From assembly GCA_947561395.2 (NCBI GenBank), contig OX387193.1, positions 17,306,534 through 17,370,533 of the forward strand: DNA of 64,000 nt. The letters are read 5' to 3'. Source of the stretch: Buxus sempervirens (lineage: Eukaryota > Streptophyta > Magnoliopsida > Buxales > Buxaceae). Made by a program: the position numbers and the translations under genes. The stretch's first letter is position 1; each line of letters starts with the position of its first letter. Of the stretch, positions 56,501-64,000 are shown one piece after another. The notes beneath the pieces were generated by a model. That model was not told the DNA's origin and made no database searches. It worked only from the letters and a program-made list of their open reading frames with translations.

Positions 56501-59454
56501 TATAGAAGTGATTAGAAAATCAGATTCTATAATCCATTTCACAATCAGAATTCAACTCAAGCTGAACTCCTGTATTATTGATGAATTGTTGCCAAAATTG
56601 ACTTAATCAGAGTCTCTAATTTTGTCAAAAAGCATGTCCCAACAGTTTCTTCACTCTCTTTTATCATGCAAACCTCACAACCCCAAACTCCTCTTCGTCT
56701 TCATCTTCCCACCCACCAGATGACAAGTTCTCATCTAATCAACATAAGCAATTTGTCTGAAATTCCCGATACACTGATTGACAACGGCAATAAAATAAGA
56801 TTTGTTGCAGAGAGAACAATTGTTGAACTTTGACTTTCTTTTGGGTCCTTATATCTGTCAAGGGTTTTGTTTGACAGAATATTTTGGTTAGTTTCTTCCC
56901 TAAATTCCTTTGTTTCTTTTTACATCGTTTTGATCATTTAGTTTGTTGATCTATGGTACATTAGAATATGGGTATGGTGGGTATTATGATCAGTACATTC
57001 TGATCAGTACATTCTGGTGGGGTTGTGGCAGATAGTTGTTGAATTACATATGCCCATACTTCTTATGTGTGATGAACTATATCAAAGGTCGCTTAATTCA
57101 TTAAGTCTACAGTTCCCCACAGTTATTATTCAGATCCCATGTTGTAATGTTAACAATACACCAGAAGCAGAATGGTTTTGCGATGAATGAATATGTGAAG
57201 ACAGAAACACAAACATAATTAAATTCCAAAAGTCCAATCCACCCAAATGAGATGATGTATTTTACCAAGATTATGTCTAATCTAAATTATAATATGATTC
57301 TAATAATCCATAATCAGCATTTATTCCGCAATCAGGACTTACAACCAATCAAGACATAAGATTCTATTTGACAGTTGAAGAAAAAGTCCATCGATTTGTA
57401 TCAAAATCACTGTCATGAATTGAAGAAAGTATGGTCCAAAATAAAGCAGGCAAGAGCATTACCTGGACTGAAATGGACGCAAGAAACCACAAATATGAGG
57501 GGCATCCAACTGCTCGTTTTTCTTTTTGAAAGTGCAAATATTGTTTTATATAACTCCTTCCAGAGAAAGGTGGTGGGAATGGAGGAGGCACTGTGAGAAG
57601 AGTATATATAAGTCAGAGAAAGATTAGGCGTTAATCGCTGAAATAGCAATAATGCCACTTTCTATAATGTTTATAACCATTATGAGTATGTTATGAAAAT
57701 CAATCAGCACACATACAGAAGAGATCTTAACCAAGAAAAAGACAGTCAAGGAAGTTCAGCAACAAACAGTTGAAATCACCTATCTTACAAGATAGTATCA
57801 AGTAGCAATATTCAATAACACAAAGCCATATAGAAATTGTTTCCTGGACCAAAATCAATGATAAATTATATTTTTAATGACCATGGAAATATAGAACACC
57901 AGGCAACTGAACCAAACATCTCTTATGGTGCATACATTATCAAACAAAATCCTCGGTGTTTACCAGTCAGCAATCGTATAGATATTGATGCCTAAGTGAC
58001 TATCTAAGCCACCAAACAGCTGTGTCAATATCATTCATCAAAAATTAAAATTTTATTCACCAAAAAGTAAGAAAAAAAAAAGGAGCTGTGTCAATATCAT
58101 GGATTTAAGTTGTCAGTTGAGAGCAAATTATGGAAAATTAACAACACAGAATTTATCAGATATAAAAAGTAAATTAAAAATGCATCATAATGATTAGTGA
58201 TTACTTAAAATGTCTTCTCAGGGACAAACAGCTAAACATTCAAAAAATTTCCACTTTATTGTTGTCTTATTTAATACAAAATAAATGCAACCTTTGGCAA
58301 ATCATACCTTTAATCTTTCACAGTTATCCTCCTCTAATCTCTCATTTCCATGCATTGTGAAACACTAAAACCAATAGTTGTAACTTCTTTGGGTGGGAAA
58401 AAATGAAATTGTTTAACCCTTGTTTAAAGCATTATTAATTTTTGAAGGATACAAGAAACTACAGAAAACTATTCTCATTTGAGTTTATGGATCAAGGCGC
58501 TCACCAATCATAGTGCTGAAGATCTAACTGCTAGTCTTCGTTCAAAATAAAAAAGAAAGGCGGAAAAAATAAGTGATCTAAATATTGGAATGAATAAAAT
58601 CCTATACCATAAAATAAATACAAACTCTAAGGAAAAAAAAGTGTACGAGCTTTGATGCACTGACATTAGTAATATATTCAGATGCTGGTAAATACCCAAA
58701 AAAATAATAATTTATAATTACATGTTCAAGAATCAACATGACCAAAGGATGAAAGAAGCTCGTATATTCACATTTAGGCAGTAACTCCGAGATTCTTTTC
58801 AACTTCTTAAGCTGAAAAACAAGCACGGGGAGTAAAGCAAGTCTAAGGGCCAAAGTTGATGAAGCGATGATCGCCCACCTGTAATGTTATTCAAAACAAG
58901 AAGACATGGATCAGAATTCCATTGTGAACATCAAGTAATCAACATACCAATAATTACGACAAAGGAAAAGTCAGAAATAACAAAAAATAAAACTATTAAC
59001 GTTGACCAAAAATAACCTACCAAGGAAGACCAGTGAGATCATGGTACCCATCCAGCAAGGAAATAAGTACACGGACCGGAAGAAATAATCCATCTTCACT
59101 AACCACCTCTTCTGCAAGTTCAGAACCACCAAACCCTGGGTCAAAGTGCTCCGACTCTGTTGCAGAGTCTCCGTCGTTTTTGAAAGATTCGTTTTCCGAA
59201 TTACCCGTTAAAGAATGAACCGAAAAGGATCGAAATGAATTGGAATAAGAAAAGGAGATCCAACTTGCACTGGATCGGAACTGAAGCGTATCTCCGAATT
59301 TCGAGTAACTGTTCCATACATCTGTAGGAGATGACATTAAATTAGGGGTTTTAGGGTTCTGTGAGTGAATCGAGTGGGCAGCTAGGAAGGAAAAAGGATA
59401 AGGAGATTGAGATCGTAAACGTCGAAGCTCATGTGAGAGCTTCGGTATTCTCAT
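24013..59454 (-). CDS. OXA2: OXA2-type mitochondrial membrane insertase with C-terminal TPR domain (Oxa1/YidC/Alb3 family), 14 exons
   Basis: Exons: 59454-59021, 58878-58772, 57590-57463, 51997-51926, 51047-50946, 35106-35047, 34882-34817, 30563-30516, 25629-25456, 25366-25311, 25216-25099, 24942-24853, 24423-24314, 24169-24013. All splice sites are GT-AG, phases agree, and the total is 1722 bases (573 residues plus TAA). Residues 1-100 are Arg/Ser-rich, a likely organelle transit peptide. YHDLTGLP-WW begins the insertase domain (about 140-339) with about five hydrophobic segments: WAIIASSTLALRLALLPVLV, YLWFLASISVQ, VLGTVLPVMIAGMHF, LEILTLPIFVIGL, GSLVYWLTNSS. Residues about 385-545 are TPR helices (LLAKGQRDRAIPLLRMALEK, ALIVMGQTLLQKGLLVEA). 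Arabidopsis homologues with this layout (OXA2a/b, ALBINO3-like) act in mitochondria, in inserting COX2 and complex IV biogenesis. Organelle assignment is inferred. The gene appears intact despite transposons in its introns. Confidence 0.92.
26100..26480 (-). mobile_element. LINE fragment, C-terminal part (RTE-like)
   Basis: On the - strand RLRWFGHVK can be read near 26360-26330, a typical sequence close to the C-terminus of endonuclease/reverse transcriptase LINEs. It lies in intron 8 of OXA2, in the same orientation as the endonuclease fragment at 27990-28650, and may be the other end of the same insertion. Many stops interrupt it. Confidence 0.5.
27990..28650 (-). pseudogene. LINE endonuclease domain fragment (RTE-like)
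   Basis: Reading the - strand from 28650: VWNIGPLTGKKRDLVDTLKR, IDIMHLQETKRKG, then VAVRRISDRIILLELIIG, VNVISGYAPQVGL, GDLNGHV and FGQRNEMGRSVLEFAVAYDL, followed by HLVTFKSGSN. These are the ordered motifs of an apurinic endonuclease-like domain of a plant LINE (QETK, SGYAPQ, GDLNGH). Stops and frameshifts break it (for example between GHV and the next block). The reverse transcriptase core is not seen between here and 26480. Confidence 0.8.
29545..30096. mobile_element. hAT-type MITE with perfect 8-bp duplication GCCCCACT
   Basis: GCCCCACT flanks the element at 29537-29544 and 30097-30104. The left end is TAGGATTGTCAAT and the complement of the right end is TAGGGCTGTCAAT. The interior is AT-rich with CGAATTCGAATAT-like motifs, plus a GC-richer module at about 29775-29990 that has two hairpins and a TATA box. 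There is no coding capacity, so it would be mobilised by a hAT transposase in trans. It lies in intron 8 of OXA2. Confidence 0.85.
29824..29948 (+). promoter_or_regulatory. Two inverted-repeat motifs followed by TATAAAAT inside the MITE
   Basis: TCGGCTGGGAA-N7-TCCCAGCCGA (29824-29851) and TCGGCTGGAAA-N6-TTTCCAGCTGA (29906-29932) are related hairpins. The second is preceded by CCCACA and followed 8 bases later by TATAAAAT (29941-29948). The arrangement looks like a small captured promoter or LTR piece; function is inferred only. Confidence 0.4.
30600..33159. other. Intron 7 of OXA2, left part: no gene seen
   Basis: AT-rich intron sequence with a T-run of about 18-20 bases near 32128-32146 that could be a retroposon tail. 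GTGTCCATTCA is duplicated at 32280-32320. Nothing codes. Confidence 0.4.
33160..33359. other. Assembly gap, 200 N
   Basis: All bases are N. The round length suggests a placeholder, so the real distance is unknown. It lies in intron 7 of OXA2; reading frames drawn across it are meaningless. Confidence 0.99.
33800..34650 (-). pseudogene. L1-type LINE, 3' part with zinc-binding reverse-transcriptase tail domain
   Basis: On the - strand: SPFSPHFLWKSHSPPKDKAF, LWVVFYKINNGINTLDNLQR, ICPYVSVFCFKDGESMYHIL. This matches the zf-RVT region of plant L1 elements (W-K-S-x-x-P-P-K-x-K-A-F, then C-x2-C-like and ES-x-x-H-x-L). The expected CxxC is degraded. The element's 3' end would be near the short T-run at 33810. 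It lies in OXA2 intron 7, same orientation as the gene. Confidence 0.7.
35480..35920 (-). pseudogene. RTE-like LINE, C-terminal fragment
   Basis: The - strand reads NLMYGSECWPTKKQ, then EIQMLRWMSGKIGKDKNEHI, the conserved C-terminal stretch of plant endonuclease/reverse transcriptase LINEs (YGSECW and MLRWM), followed by a degraded WFGHV-like region near 35700. It is in intron 5 of OXA2, same family type as the fragments in intron 8. Confidence 0.75.
36240..37720 (-). pseudogene. Possible LINE ORF1-like (DUF4283-type) fragment, interrupted by a MITE
   Basis: On the - strand, frames such as FVFECVEGIYGIVLRVTESN followed by DVEWFLGMIQ (about 37650-37520), and SFWHNVSPKTWEDGRYGWSG (36680-36600), resemble the N-terminal protein of plant L1-type elements. 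The hAT MITE at 36731-37080 splits it. The identification is weak: no zinc knuckle is visible and several stops intervene. A similar sequence lies at 42100-43480. Confidence 0.35.
36731..37080. mobile_element. hAT-type MITE, 350 bp, with decayed 8-bp duplication
   Basis: The left end is CAAGGTTTTTTAGACCGG and the complement of the right end is CATGGTTTTCCGGACTGG. It is flanked by AGCGTGAC (36723-36730) and AGCATAAC (37081-37088), six of eight identical with two G-to-A changes. The interior is rich in GGTCC/GGACC and GGTACCG motifs. It has no coding capacity. Confidence 0.7.
38020..40000 (-). pseudogene. L1-type LINE, reverse transcriptase C-terminus, zf-RVT and RNase H, decayed
   Basis: In - strand order: the end of the reverse transcriptase (GGRITLIKAVLPNLPIYFTS-like, near 39720-39640), connecting region (WNLRFRKDHREADLRELSSL near 39150), and RNase H (HAELILAVIRS near 38500, then GVGFNHFIVERDS and IRNEVADSLAKSGVRRSDLF near 38320-38240). 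The T-run at 38030 would be the 3' tail. A 34-base C run (38540-38573) interrupts the RNase H region. Numerous stops. It is in OXA2 intron 5, same orientation as the gene. Confidence 0.8.
38540..38573. repeat. Poly-C tract (34 C)
   Basis: Preceded by CCCCCACCTC repeats (38520-38539). It lies within the RNase H part of an L1 remnant, so it arose after that insertion or is an assembly error. Confidence 0.95.
40001..42100. other. OXA2 intron 5, unclassified stretch
   Basis: Two short T-rich tails (about 40313-40327, followed by ATCAGTAAGCAAGGATG, and about 40676-40687) look like 3' ends of further retroposons in - orientation. No domain could be recognised. A 5'-end part of the L1 at 38020-40000 could be present but is too decayed to call. 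Confidence 0.35.
42100..43480 (-). pseudogene. Possible LINE ORF1-like (DUF4283-type) fragment
   Basis: The - strand reads KIFSITEACRGFTSSLPL, EWLVECIDGVVNM (near 43270-43160) and DRIWVRIRGLSLKVGSEKKF (near 42420-42360). The W-V-R-I-x-G-L-x-L segment is typical of DUF4283-type proteins of plant L1 elements. It could be the 5' part of the L1 whose 3' part lies at 38020-40000, since order and strand fit. Stops occur. Confidence 0.4.
43671..43931 (+). repeat. 5' LTR of the Copia element
   Basis: 261 bases from TGTTATAC to TTTACA. It contains repeats of about 58 bases built from AAAGTAGTGATTTA(C/T)GTAG and TGATTTATGGGT; the first copy is shortened compared with the 3' LTR. The end (GGAGAATTCAATTGATTCTT, CTCTCTTTT-like) matches the 3' LTR. 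Confidence 0.9.
43932..43941 (+). promoter_or_regulatory. Primer binding site of the Copia element
   Basis: TGGTATCAGA is complementary to the 3' end of plant initiator methionine tRNA and abuts the 5' LTR. Confidence 0.9.
44374..45363 (+). pseudogene. Copia Gag region
   Basis: The open stretch codes for a Gag protein: N-terminal YPMTFVKLTVKNYGLWFRL, UBN2-type core (MLNSIEPSISCTLIY, AKAIWDRLHQMYSGSSNLTR) and a zinc knuckle CSHCGRSNHTVNFC of the CX2CX4HX4C form. The likely start is the ATG at 44416; an in-frame ATG also occurs at 44374. The frame ends in TGA at 45361 because of a frameshift near 45331, just before the protease region. Apart from that the Gag is well preserved. Confidence 0.88.
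48298..48825. repeat. Array of about 12 palindromes, left arm of the foldback element
   Basis: The 16-bp palindrome CTCTCATTAATGAGAG and close variants recur about every 28-32 bases (48298, 48330, 48358, 48390, 48422 and on), joined by spacers like ATCATGAATGAGATTT. Groups are separated by a longer module with GCCACGTGG, CACGTTTGCCAAGTGGC and AAATTAAAG, which recurs at about 48190, 48453 and 48701, giving a higher-order period of about 250-260 bases. Confidence 0.85.
48946..49490. repeat. Array of about 12 palindromes, right arm of the foldback element
   Basis: Mirror of the left array: about 12 CTCTCATTAATGAGAG-like units, with the CACGTG-containing modules in reverse orientation (for example near 49080-49115 and 49320-49362). 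Individual units have drifted independently of their partners on the left. Confidence 0.85.
50539..50833 (+). repeat. 3' LTR of the Copia element
   Basis: 295 bases from TGTCATAG to TTTACA, with three full copies of a repeat of about 58 bases (TATAGAAAGTAGTGATTTA, then GGTATGTGTCATGG and AGTCTTGT). It is about 34 bases longer than the 5' LTR. AGAGGGAG (50531-50538) is the polypurine tract. Confidence 0.9.
53139..56000 (-). pseudogene. L1-type LINE, endonuclease end to 3' tail, decayed
   Basis: In - strand order: end of endonuclease (SLIDRIIISSDWDEQFPTAI near 55960-55900), reverse transcriptase N-part (ELLKEFNAHGIISKVTNATF, FYPISLTTSLYKIVAKVL near 55080-54930), RT core (ASRGLRQGDPLSPFLF near 54635-54590), connecting region (WNLQFRRDFKPAELAELGGL near 54020, then DIRVWSFDKGKPF) and the tail: ATTACTTAT followed by a run of about 20 A (53139-53160 on this strand). 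The order is that of a plant L1 ORF2. Many stops. It is in intron 3 of OXA2, same orientation as the gene. Confidence 0.85.
56001..57462. other. OXA2 intron 3, right part: no gene seen
   Basis: Unclassified AT-rich sequence. GATCAGTACATTCT is tandemly repeated at about 56990-57015. The segment 56405-57360 has weakly related inverted ends (CGGTTGGTATTC and the complement of ACAACCAATCAAG) that could mark an old MITE, but this is not firm. Confidence 0.35.
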
Positions 59455-59658
59455 GATGACGCTCTTGAAGGAGGGAGAGAGAGGTAGACGAGTGGGAATC
59501 CTAACGGTCTTGAGCTTTGCCGCTGGGAGGAACTAGGGCTATTAGTTGCATGAATCGGCCCACGTTACTTTAAATTTGAGCGTGTGGGGAAGAGCTTTGT
59601 CAGCGCGGCCTCAAGGCCCTCAACGATAAATCAACGGCAAAAGGCCTTACCTTGAGAT
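59455..59658 (-). promoter_or_regulatory. OXA2 5' flank, probable 5' untranslated region and promoter
   Basis: This is the only sequence between the OXA2 start codon and a repeat fragment at 59659. No clear TATA box is visible; a TATA-less housekeeping promoter would be usual for a gene of this kind. Assignment is by position only. Confidence 0.4.
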
Positions 59659-59850
59659 TTAGAAGCTGTTTGGTAAACATTTTCAAATCGAGTTTTACTG
59701 TTTTTTTTGGAAACAAGAAATACAAAATCATGTTCGGCAAGCACGGTCTTTCCGAATCATTATGTCGATTTGAATGGCAATTTTGTAATTCCAATTAGTT
59801 CATCTCTTCGATGCCTCCTTTCATCTCTTCCTCAAGCAGTGAACCAAAAC
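59659..59850. mobile_element. Fragment related to the TIR element at 21554-23129
   Basis: GCTGTTTGGTAAACATTTTC at the start and GAATGGCAATTTTGTAATTCC near 59775 match the first 270 bases of the element at 21554 in the same order. The remainder is deleted or diverged. It lies about 200 bases upstream of the OXA2 start codon. Confidence 0.5.
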
Positions 59851-60404
59851 CATGTTCATCACGTCCTTCACATTTGAAGGGGAGGGATTACCAAGAGCAA
59901 TCGTGATCTGGACATGATTATGAGAAGGCTAGACCTTGTTCATCACCAACAAAATACCAGCGGCGGTGGAGCACAATAGAGGATAACTTGAAAGCCAAAA
60001 GGGGCACTACTATGCCACCAATTGATATTGTTTTCCAATATTACATCATATTTTGAGAACTGTAAGTAAAACCATAGTAATTATCTTAATCAATACATCT
60101 TTCCAAGTATACCAAAAAATAAGAACAATATGGATTCCTGGGTTCTCTTAGAAAGGAAGAGAAATCATATGAGGGCCTGATTGGTTTGCGGAATCAGGGG
60201 TTGGAATTGGGGTAAGAATTGGAATTGGGTTCCGAATTCCAATTCTTTTGATTGGTTAAATATTTGGAATTTGGAATTGGAATTAAGGCCCAATTCCATA
60301 GAATTAGCTTATAGGCTATTTTGAAGTTACCTAATTCCCTACTAAATCGAGAAGAATTGGGGATACGAGGTAGAGAATTAGAAGCACAATATATGCCCGA
60401 CAAA

Positions 60405-60808
60405 TAGAGCTAGTAAAATGCGACCCGACCCGACACGAGTTAAACGGGTTTGGGTTGGCCAGTTTATTAATTGGGTTGGGGTTTCCCCAACCCGCCAATA
60501 ATCGGGTCAACCCGATTATGACCCGGCAACCCAACGAGTAACCCAATTTTAAAAAAAAAATCGACAAAAGTGTCATGTCCCGACTTGATTAACCCCCAAC
60601 CCGACCCAAACACGGTACAACCCAATCCAATTAACCCCAACCCTATTTTAATTATATTTTTTTAAAAAATAAAAATAAAAAATAATAATAAACGGGTTGG
60701 CGGGTTGGGGGGTTTTCCAATCCGCCTTAATTTAGTTTAACCCAAACCCGACCCAATTAACCCCAACCCGATTATGACCCGACCCAAACCGACCCTTTGC
60801 CAGCTCTA
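60405..60808. mobile_element. hAT-type MITE, 404 bp, nested
   Basis: Ends TAGAGCTAGTAAAA and, complemented, TAGAGCTGGCAAAG. Flanks CCGACAAA (60397-60404) and CTGATAAA (60809-60816) agree at six of eight positions, both differences being C-to-T. The interior is built of AACCCGACCC and GGGTTGGG motifs in both orientations. No coding capacity. Confidence 0.75.
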
Positions 60809-60914
60809 CTGATAAAGAAACTACCAAATCTCATTCTCCTCTTCCTCACTGGTGTTGCGAAGCTACCAAATCTCGTTCTCCTCTTCCTTGCTGGCGTTGC
60901 AGGGACTAGTACGT

Positions 60915-60916
<2 letters not shown>

Positions 60917-60977
<61 letters not shown>
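60917..60977. repeat. (CT)n microsatellite
   Basis: About 30 CT units without interruption, inside the Harbinger-like element. It gives spurious Ser/Leu-rich open frames. Confidence 0.95.
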
Positions 60978-60984
<7 letters not shown>

Positions 60985-61429
60985 CTATCTCTTTTGTTTC
61001 CTCTCTCTCCTTCTATATTTCTCTCTGTCTTCTGTTTCCACTTGCTTTGACCTATCGAGTTGATCATAATCGTCTGGTCTTACATGGAGGACCTGATTAA
61101 GACAAAAATATTATTAAAACCCAGTAGTGTTGTTTTGGTTTTGGTTGCAGAAAATGGATTATTGGAATTCATATGTCATGATAATCAGTCATTCGTATTA
61201 TTATTAACATGGGAATGATACAAATCAATTCTTCATAAGTTCATCCAATCAGTGGAATTGGATTTTAAATCAATTCTTCATGGAATTGTAATTCCAAATT
61301 TCAATTCTCTTGCCATCCAATCACAATAATTTCAATTCTACCCAATTCCAATTCTTGATGAATTAGAATTGGAATTATAATTCTTAATTCCAATTCCAAT
61401 TCATTGAACCAATCGGGGCCTGAAGGATG

Positions 61430-61740
61430 GGATTTCGGATGCCTCAGGTTCTCTAAAAAAACAATATGATCAAATGAAGGGAAATGGAATGCTAGATGCC
61501 TTGGGTTCTCTCGCAAATATGATCAAATGAAGGAATGGAATGCCAATCGCCAGATGCCTCAAGTTCTATTAGAGAAGATGAAGAGGGATTGGATGCTGGC
61601 CTCAAGTTCTATTGGAGAAGATGATGAGCGATTGGATGCCGGTTGCCAGACGCCTCAAGTTCTATCGGAGAAGAAGATAAACATAGAAGGGATTAGATGC
61701 TCGTCGCTAGATACCTCAGGTTTCCACGGAGAAGAAGAAA
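61430..61740. repeat. Degenerate tandem repeat of about 55-65 bp
   Basis: The motif GCCTCA(A/G)GTTCT, followed by (G)GAGAA(G)ATGA and GATTGGATGC, recurs about five times (near 61440, 61497, 61555, 61600, 61653 and 61707). The copies are uneven in length. Open frames through it are not recognisable proteins. Confidence 0.6.
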
Positions 61741-61917
61741 TTTTTAATAGGCTTTTTAAAATTTCCCTTTTAAGTTATGGCGTATATATATATGTAAAGG
61801 ACTTAAAAATATAAAGCAATTACAAAATAAACATTCAAATCTAAAATGTATGAATCCTTATTCGAATCCAAAAATAATTGGATCTGAATAACCAGATCCA
61901 ATCCATACTAGAATTGA

Positions 61918-63780
61918 TGTGTAACATCCCAGCTACTGTGATTTTTTATGCTTTCCTTGTATTTGATAAATTTTTTTATTGTGTAATTTCTGATAATTAT
62001 TGTATTATATCTTGAGATTTTCATAATGTTTACTCAAGGTTAGTAGTTATTATTTGAATTATTTATTTTTGTCTAACTTGTTTTGGGTACAGGCTATTTA
62101 TAAATCTTTATCATTAGTGAATCTTTTGTAATTTATTGAGTATTTATCTTATTTTCTTTGATTTAATATAAATTTATTTTTATTATTAAATTGATTTCCT
62201 TTATGCTGATTGGTTGGGTAGGAGTAAGGACCTTTCTTTTGGTGTTTTAGTATTGCATAGTATTTATGTTGATGGGCAAAGTTGCAAGTGTTGGTTGAGT
62301 GTTAGTGGAGGCCATTTAGTATGTGGTATGAATGTTTGAAGTATGGTGTTTTAAGTTGTCTTTAGGTCATTGGTTGTTAGTAGGTATTGTGTCATACGTC
62401 ATTGGTTGTTCGTGGGTATTATGTCATGCGTTGCATGAGTCTTTTGTGTATATGATTATTGCAGGGTGATGAGGTGTTGCATAGTATGAGCCTTGGAATG
62501 ACACCTAGTAATGATTTGTCATTTTGCATGAGCTTGCAAGACAAGTGTCAATGCGTGGCCAAGTGTCTCTTGGCATAAGCTTGCATGACGAGTGTTAATG
62601 CATAACTAGCAAGGTATCTCTTTGTATGAACTAGCAATGACAAGTGTCAATTCATGCACGCTTTAACCTTTGTTTAGTTTAGCTAATCCATTTTTTTACT
62701 AGACTTAATTAAGTGTTGAGTATTTAAGGTTGATTTTGATTAAGGGTTCATTTTAGACATTCATTCTCCCTTTGCTCTCCATCTCCTCCTTTATCTCCAT
62801 CTTCTTCCTTACTATACATCTTCCTTTACTGTCGATCTTCTTCTCTCTTTCTCTCCATCTTCTTCTTTTGCTATCCATATTTTTTTTCTGTCATCTTCCT
62901 CCTTGCTCTCCATCTTCCTCTGTCGTCCATCTTCTTCTATTCCTCTCCATCTTCTACCTTTCCTCTCCATCTTTTCTTGGAATTTCTACCCATTTGGAAT
63001 TCTCTGAGAGTGTGGTTTTTGCTACTAAAGCTGTAATAATGTAATAGGGTATGTGTGGGCAATTGTAGTTAGTTTCAAAAGTTGTAGAATTTTGGTGGTT
63101 CTGCAAAGTTCTGTAAGTTCATCACATTTATTTTGATTTCAAGCATGATTATTGTATGAGATACCTATACGTATTAACTATCATGTTCAAATGTCGAGTT
63201 TCTCTAAGTTTAGAATGATTAATAGTGTAAGTTGCTATGAATATTTGTTGATTGATAAAATGTTTATGAGTATAAATTTTCATTTGGAGTTAATTATGAG
63301 CTAAGCATAATGCTTCAACTAAATGGTTTATGACGAAATGCATCAAATCATAGTTGGATTATGTTATTCTTACATGAGTAATCATAAGTCTTCAAACAAT
63401 TATATTTACCTTGTTTTTAAATATTTCATTAGAATTTCACTTTCGTGTTTTGCAAAATGCATAGTAAGTATATAATAAATTTACATTTTCAAAAGTATGC
63501 TTGCAGGATTAGGTTTACATACACTGATGAATTTCAATTTTGGTTTGTGCATGTAGCACCCTTGTTAAATTTGTTTTGCCCTGAGATAATTTGATTATCA
63601 ATATGGGTTAGCGAATTACTAATTAATAAAGGGCGAATGAATTTCTAATATTTGATCTATTATATATCCTCTCTGTGTTTTGAATATTGAATAATTTGTG
63701 TGAATGCTTAATCAAAATAAGTGTGTAAGGGCTTCTCATTATGGAAGTAGAAAGAGTCGTACAAATGTAGCGATGTTACA
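61918..63780 (+). mobile_element. Probable solo LTR, about 1.86 kb
   Basis: It starts TGTGTAACATCCC and ends GCGATGTTACA, so the ends are complementary (TGTAACAT/ATGTTACA) with TG...CA termini. Flanks ATTGA (61913-61917) and GTTGA (63781-63785) agree at four of five positions. Gypsy LTRs of plants often begin TGTAACA(T/C)CCC. Inside are direct repeats near 62380-62450 (CATTGGTTGTT) and 62500-62670 (AGCTTGCA, GACAAGTGTCAAT) and a CTCCATCTTCTTC-rich stretch (62770-62980). No internal retrotransposon domain follows within the window. Confidence 0.55.
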
Positions 63781-64000
63781 GTTGAGGTGAGTGATTCTCC
63801 TGGTTGTTTATGTAATGTGATTTCTCTACTAGTTAAGTTGAGGTTTTCTCCTGATATGATTGTGTGTGCGATGTATTTGGTATTACCCGGTAGAAGAAGT
63901 TTTGACCCAAAACAATGTTGTGTTGTGATAATCTTTGATCCATAGGCTTTGCATCCAAGCCTAACTAGGTATAGAAGTAGCTAGGCTGATATCTATAATT
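63781..64000. other. Right flank, no feature seen
   Basis: No gene or repeat could be supported in the last 220 bases. Confidence 0.4.

Larger units (their letters stand above)
60173..61420. mobile_element. Harbinger-like non-autonomous element with 3-bp duplication TGA
   Basis: The left end GGGCCTGATTGGTT and the complement of the right end GGCCCCGATTGGTT match at 12 of 14 positions, and TGA flanks both sides (60170-60172, 61421-61423). Both subterminal regions (60190-60300 and 61250-61410) are rich in GGAATTGG/CCAATTCC. Three-bp duplications and a GGSCC-type end suggest PIF/Harbinger, though TAA or TTA is the usual target. It carries a nested hAT MITE (60405-60808), a 48-bp duplication (60820-60901) and a CT microsatellite (60917-60977). 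Confidence 0.6.

Noticed and set aside
56405..57361. Possible Harbinger-like MITE
   Set aside because: The inverted ends are short and degraded and no flank duplication could be found.
60797..61100. Ser/Leu-rich open frames
   Set aside because: They run through the CT microsatellite inside a transposable element.
62772..63044. Leu/Ser-rich 90-residue open frame
   Set aside because: It comes from a CTCCATCTTC-type repeat inside the putative solo LTR and shows no domain.

Overview
This is nuclear DNA from a flowering plant. It holds spliced genes with canonical GT-AG introns, an expansin-like B gene, an OXA2-type membrane insertase with a C-terminal TPR region, and a heavy load of plant hAT, LINE, Copia and LTR-type repeats. 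The very long introns suggest a woody or early-diverging dicot, but I cannot name the species. A 200-base run of N (33160-33359) shows it is a draft assembly.

Only two host genes are supported. At the left edge, on the + strand, are the last exons of an expansin-like B gene (141-2873, cut by the window edge). On the - strand, 59454 down to 24013, is a complete 14-exon gene whose exons join to an uninterrupted 573-residue frame: an Oxa1/YidC/Alb3-type insertase of the OXA2 class. It spans 35.4 kb because its introns have collected transposons. Intron 5 alone is 15.8 kb and holds L1 pieces and a 7.2-kb Copia element, which itself contains a 1.9-kb giant inverted-repeat element.

Layout. 1-2873 expansin gene, with a MITE and a TG-rich duplication in its last intron. 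3221-11451 a block of LTR-type sequence with two large direct copies and no internal coding region. 11.5-15.6 kb a decayed hAT/DUF659 transposase gene (- strand) with a 158-bp tandem array. 16.3-16.6 kb a hairpin MITE. 16716-20094 a complete but dead hAT element (+ strand) with a perfect 8-bp target duplication. 21554-23129 a TIR-type repeat. 24013-59454 the OXA2 gene with LINE, hAT-MITE, Copia and foldback insertions. 60173-61420 a Harbinger-like element carrying a nested hAT MITE. 61918-63780 a probable solo LTR.

Most of the functional logic here is selfish DNA. The most unusual signals are (a) 23-bp palindromes spaced exactly 39 bp apart just before a TATA box in the LTR-type units, with inner arms that differ between copies yet stay largely self-complementary; and (b) the foldback element at 47946-49835, which has LTR-like ends (TG...CA, 5-bp duplication), ends related to the start of the LTR-type block, and two arms with about twelve copies each of a short palindrome. 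All coordinates and splice sites come from reading by eye; no alignment or search was run.
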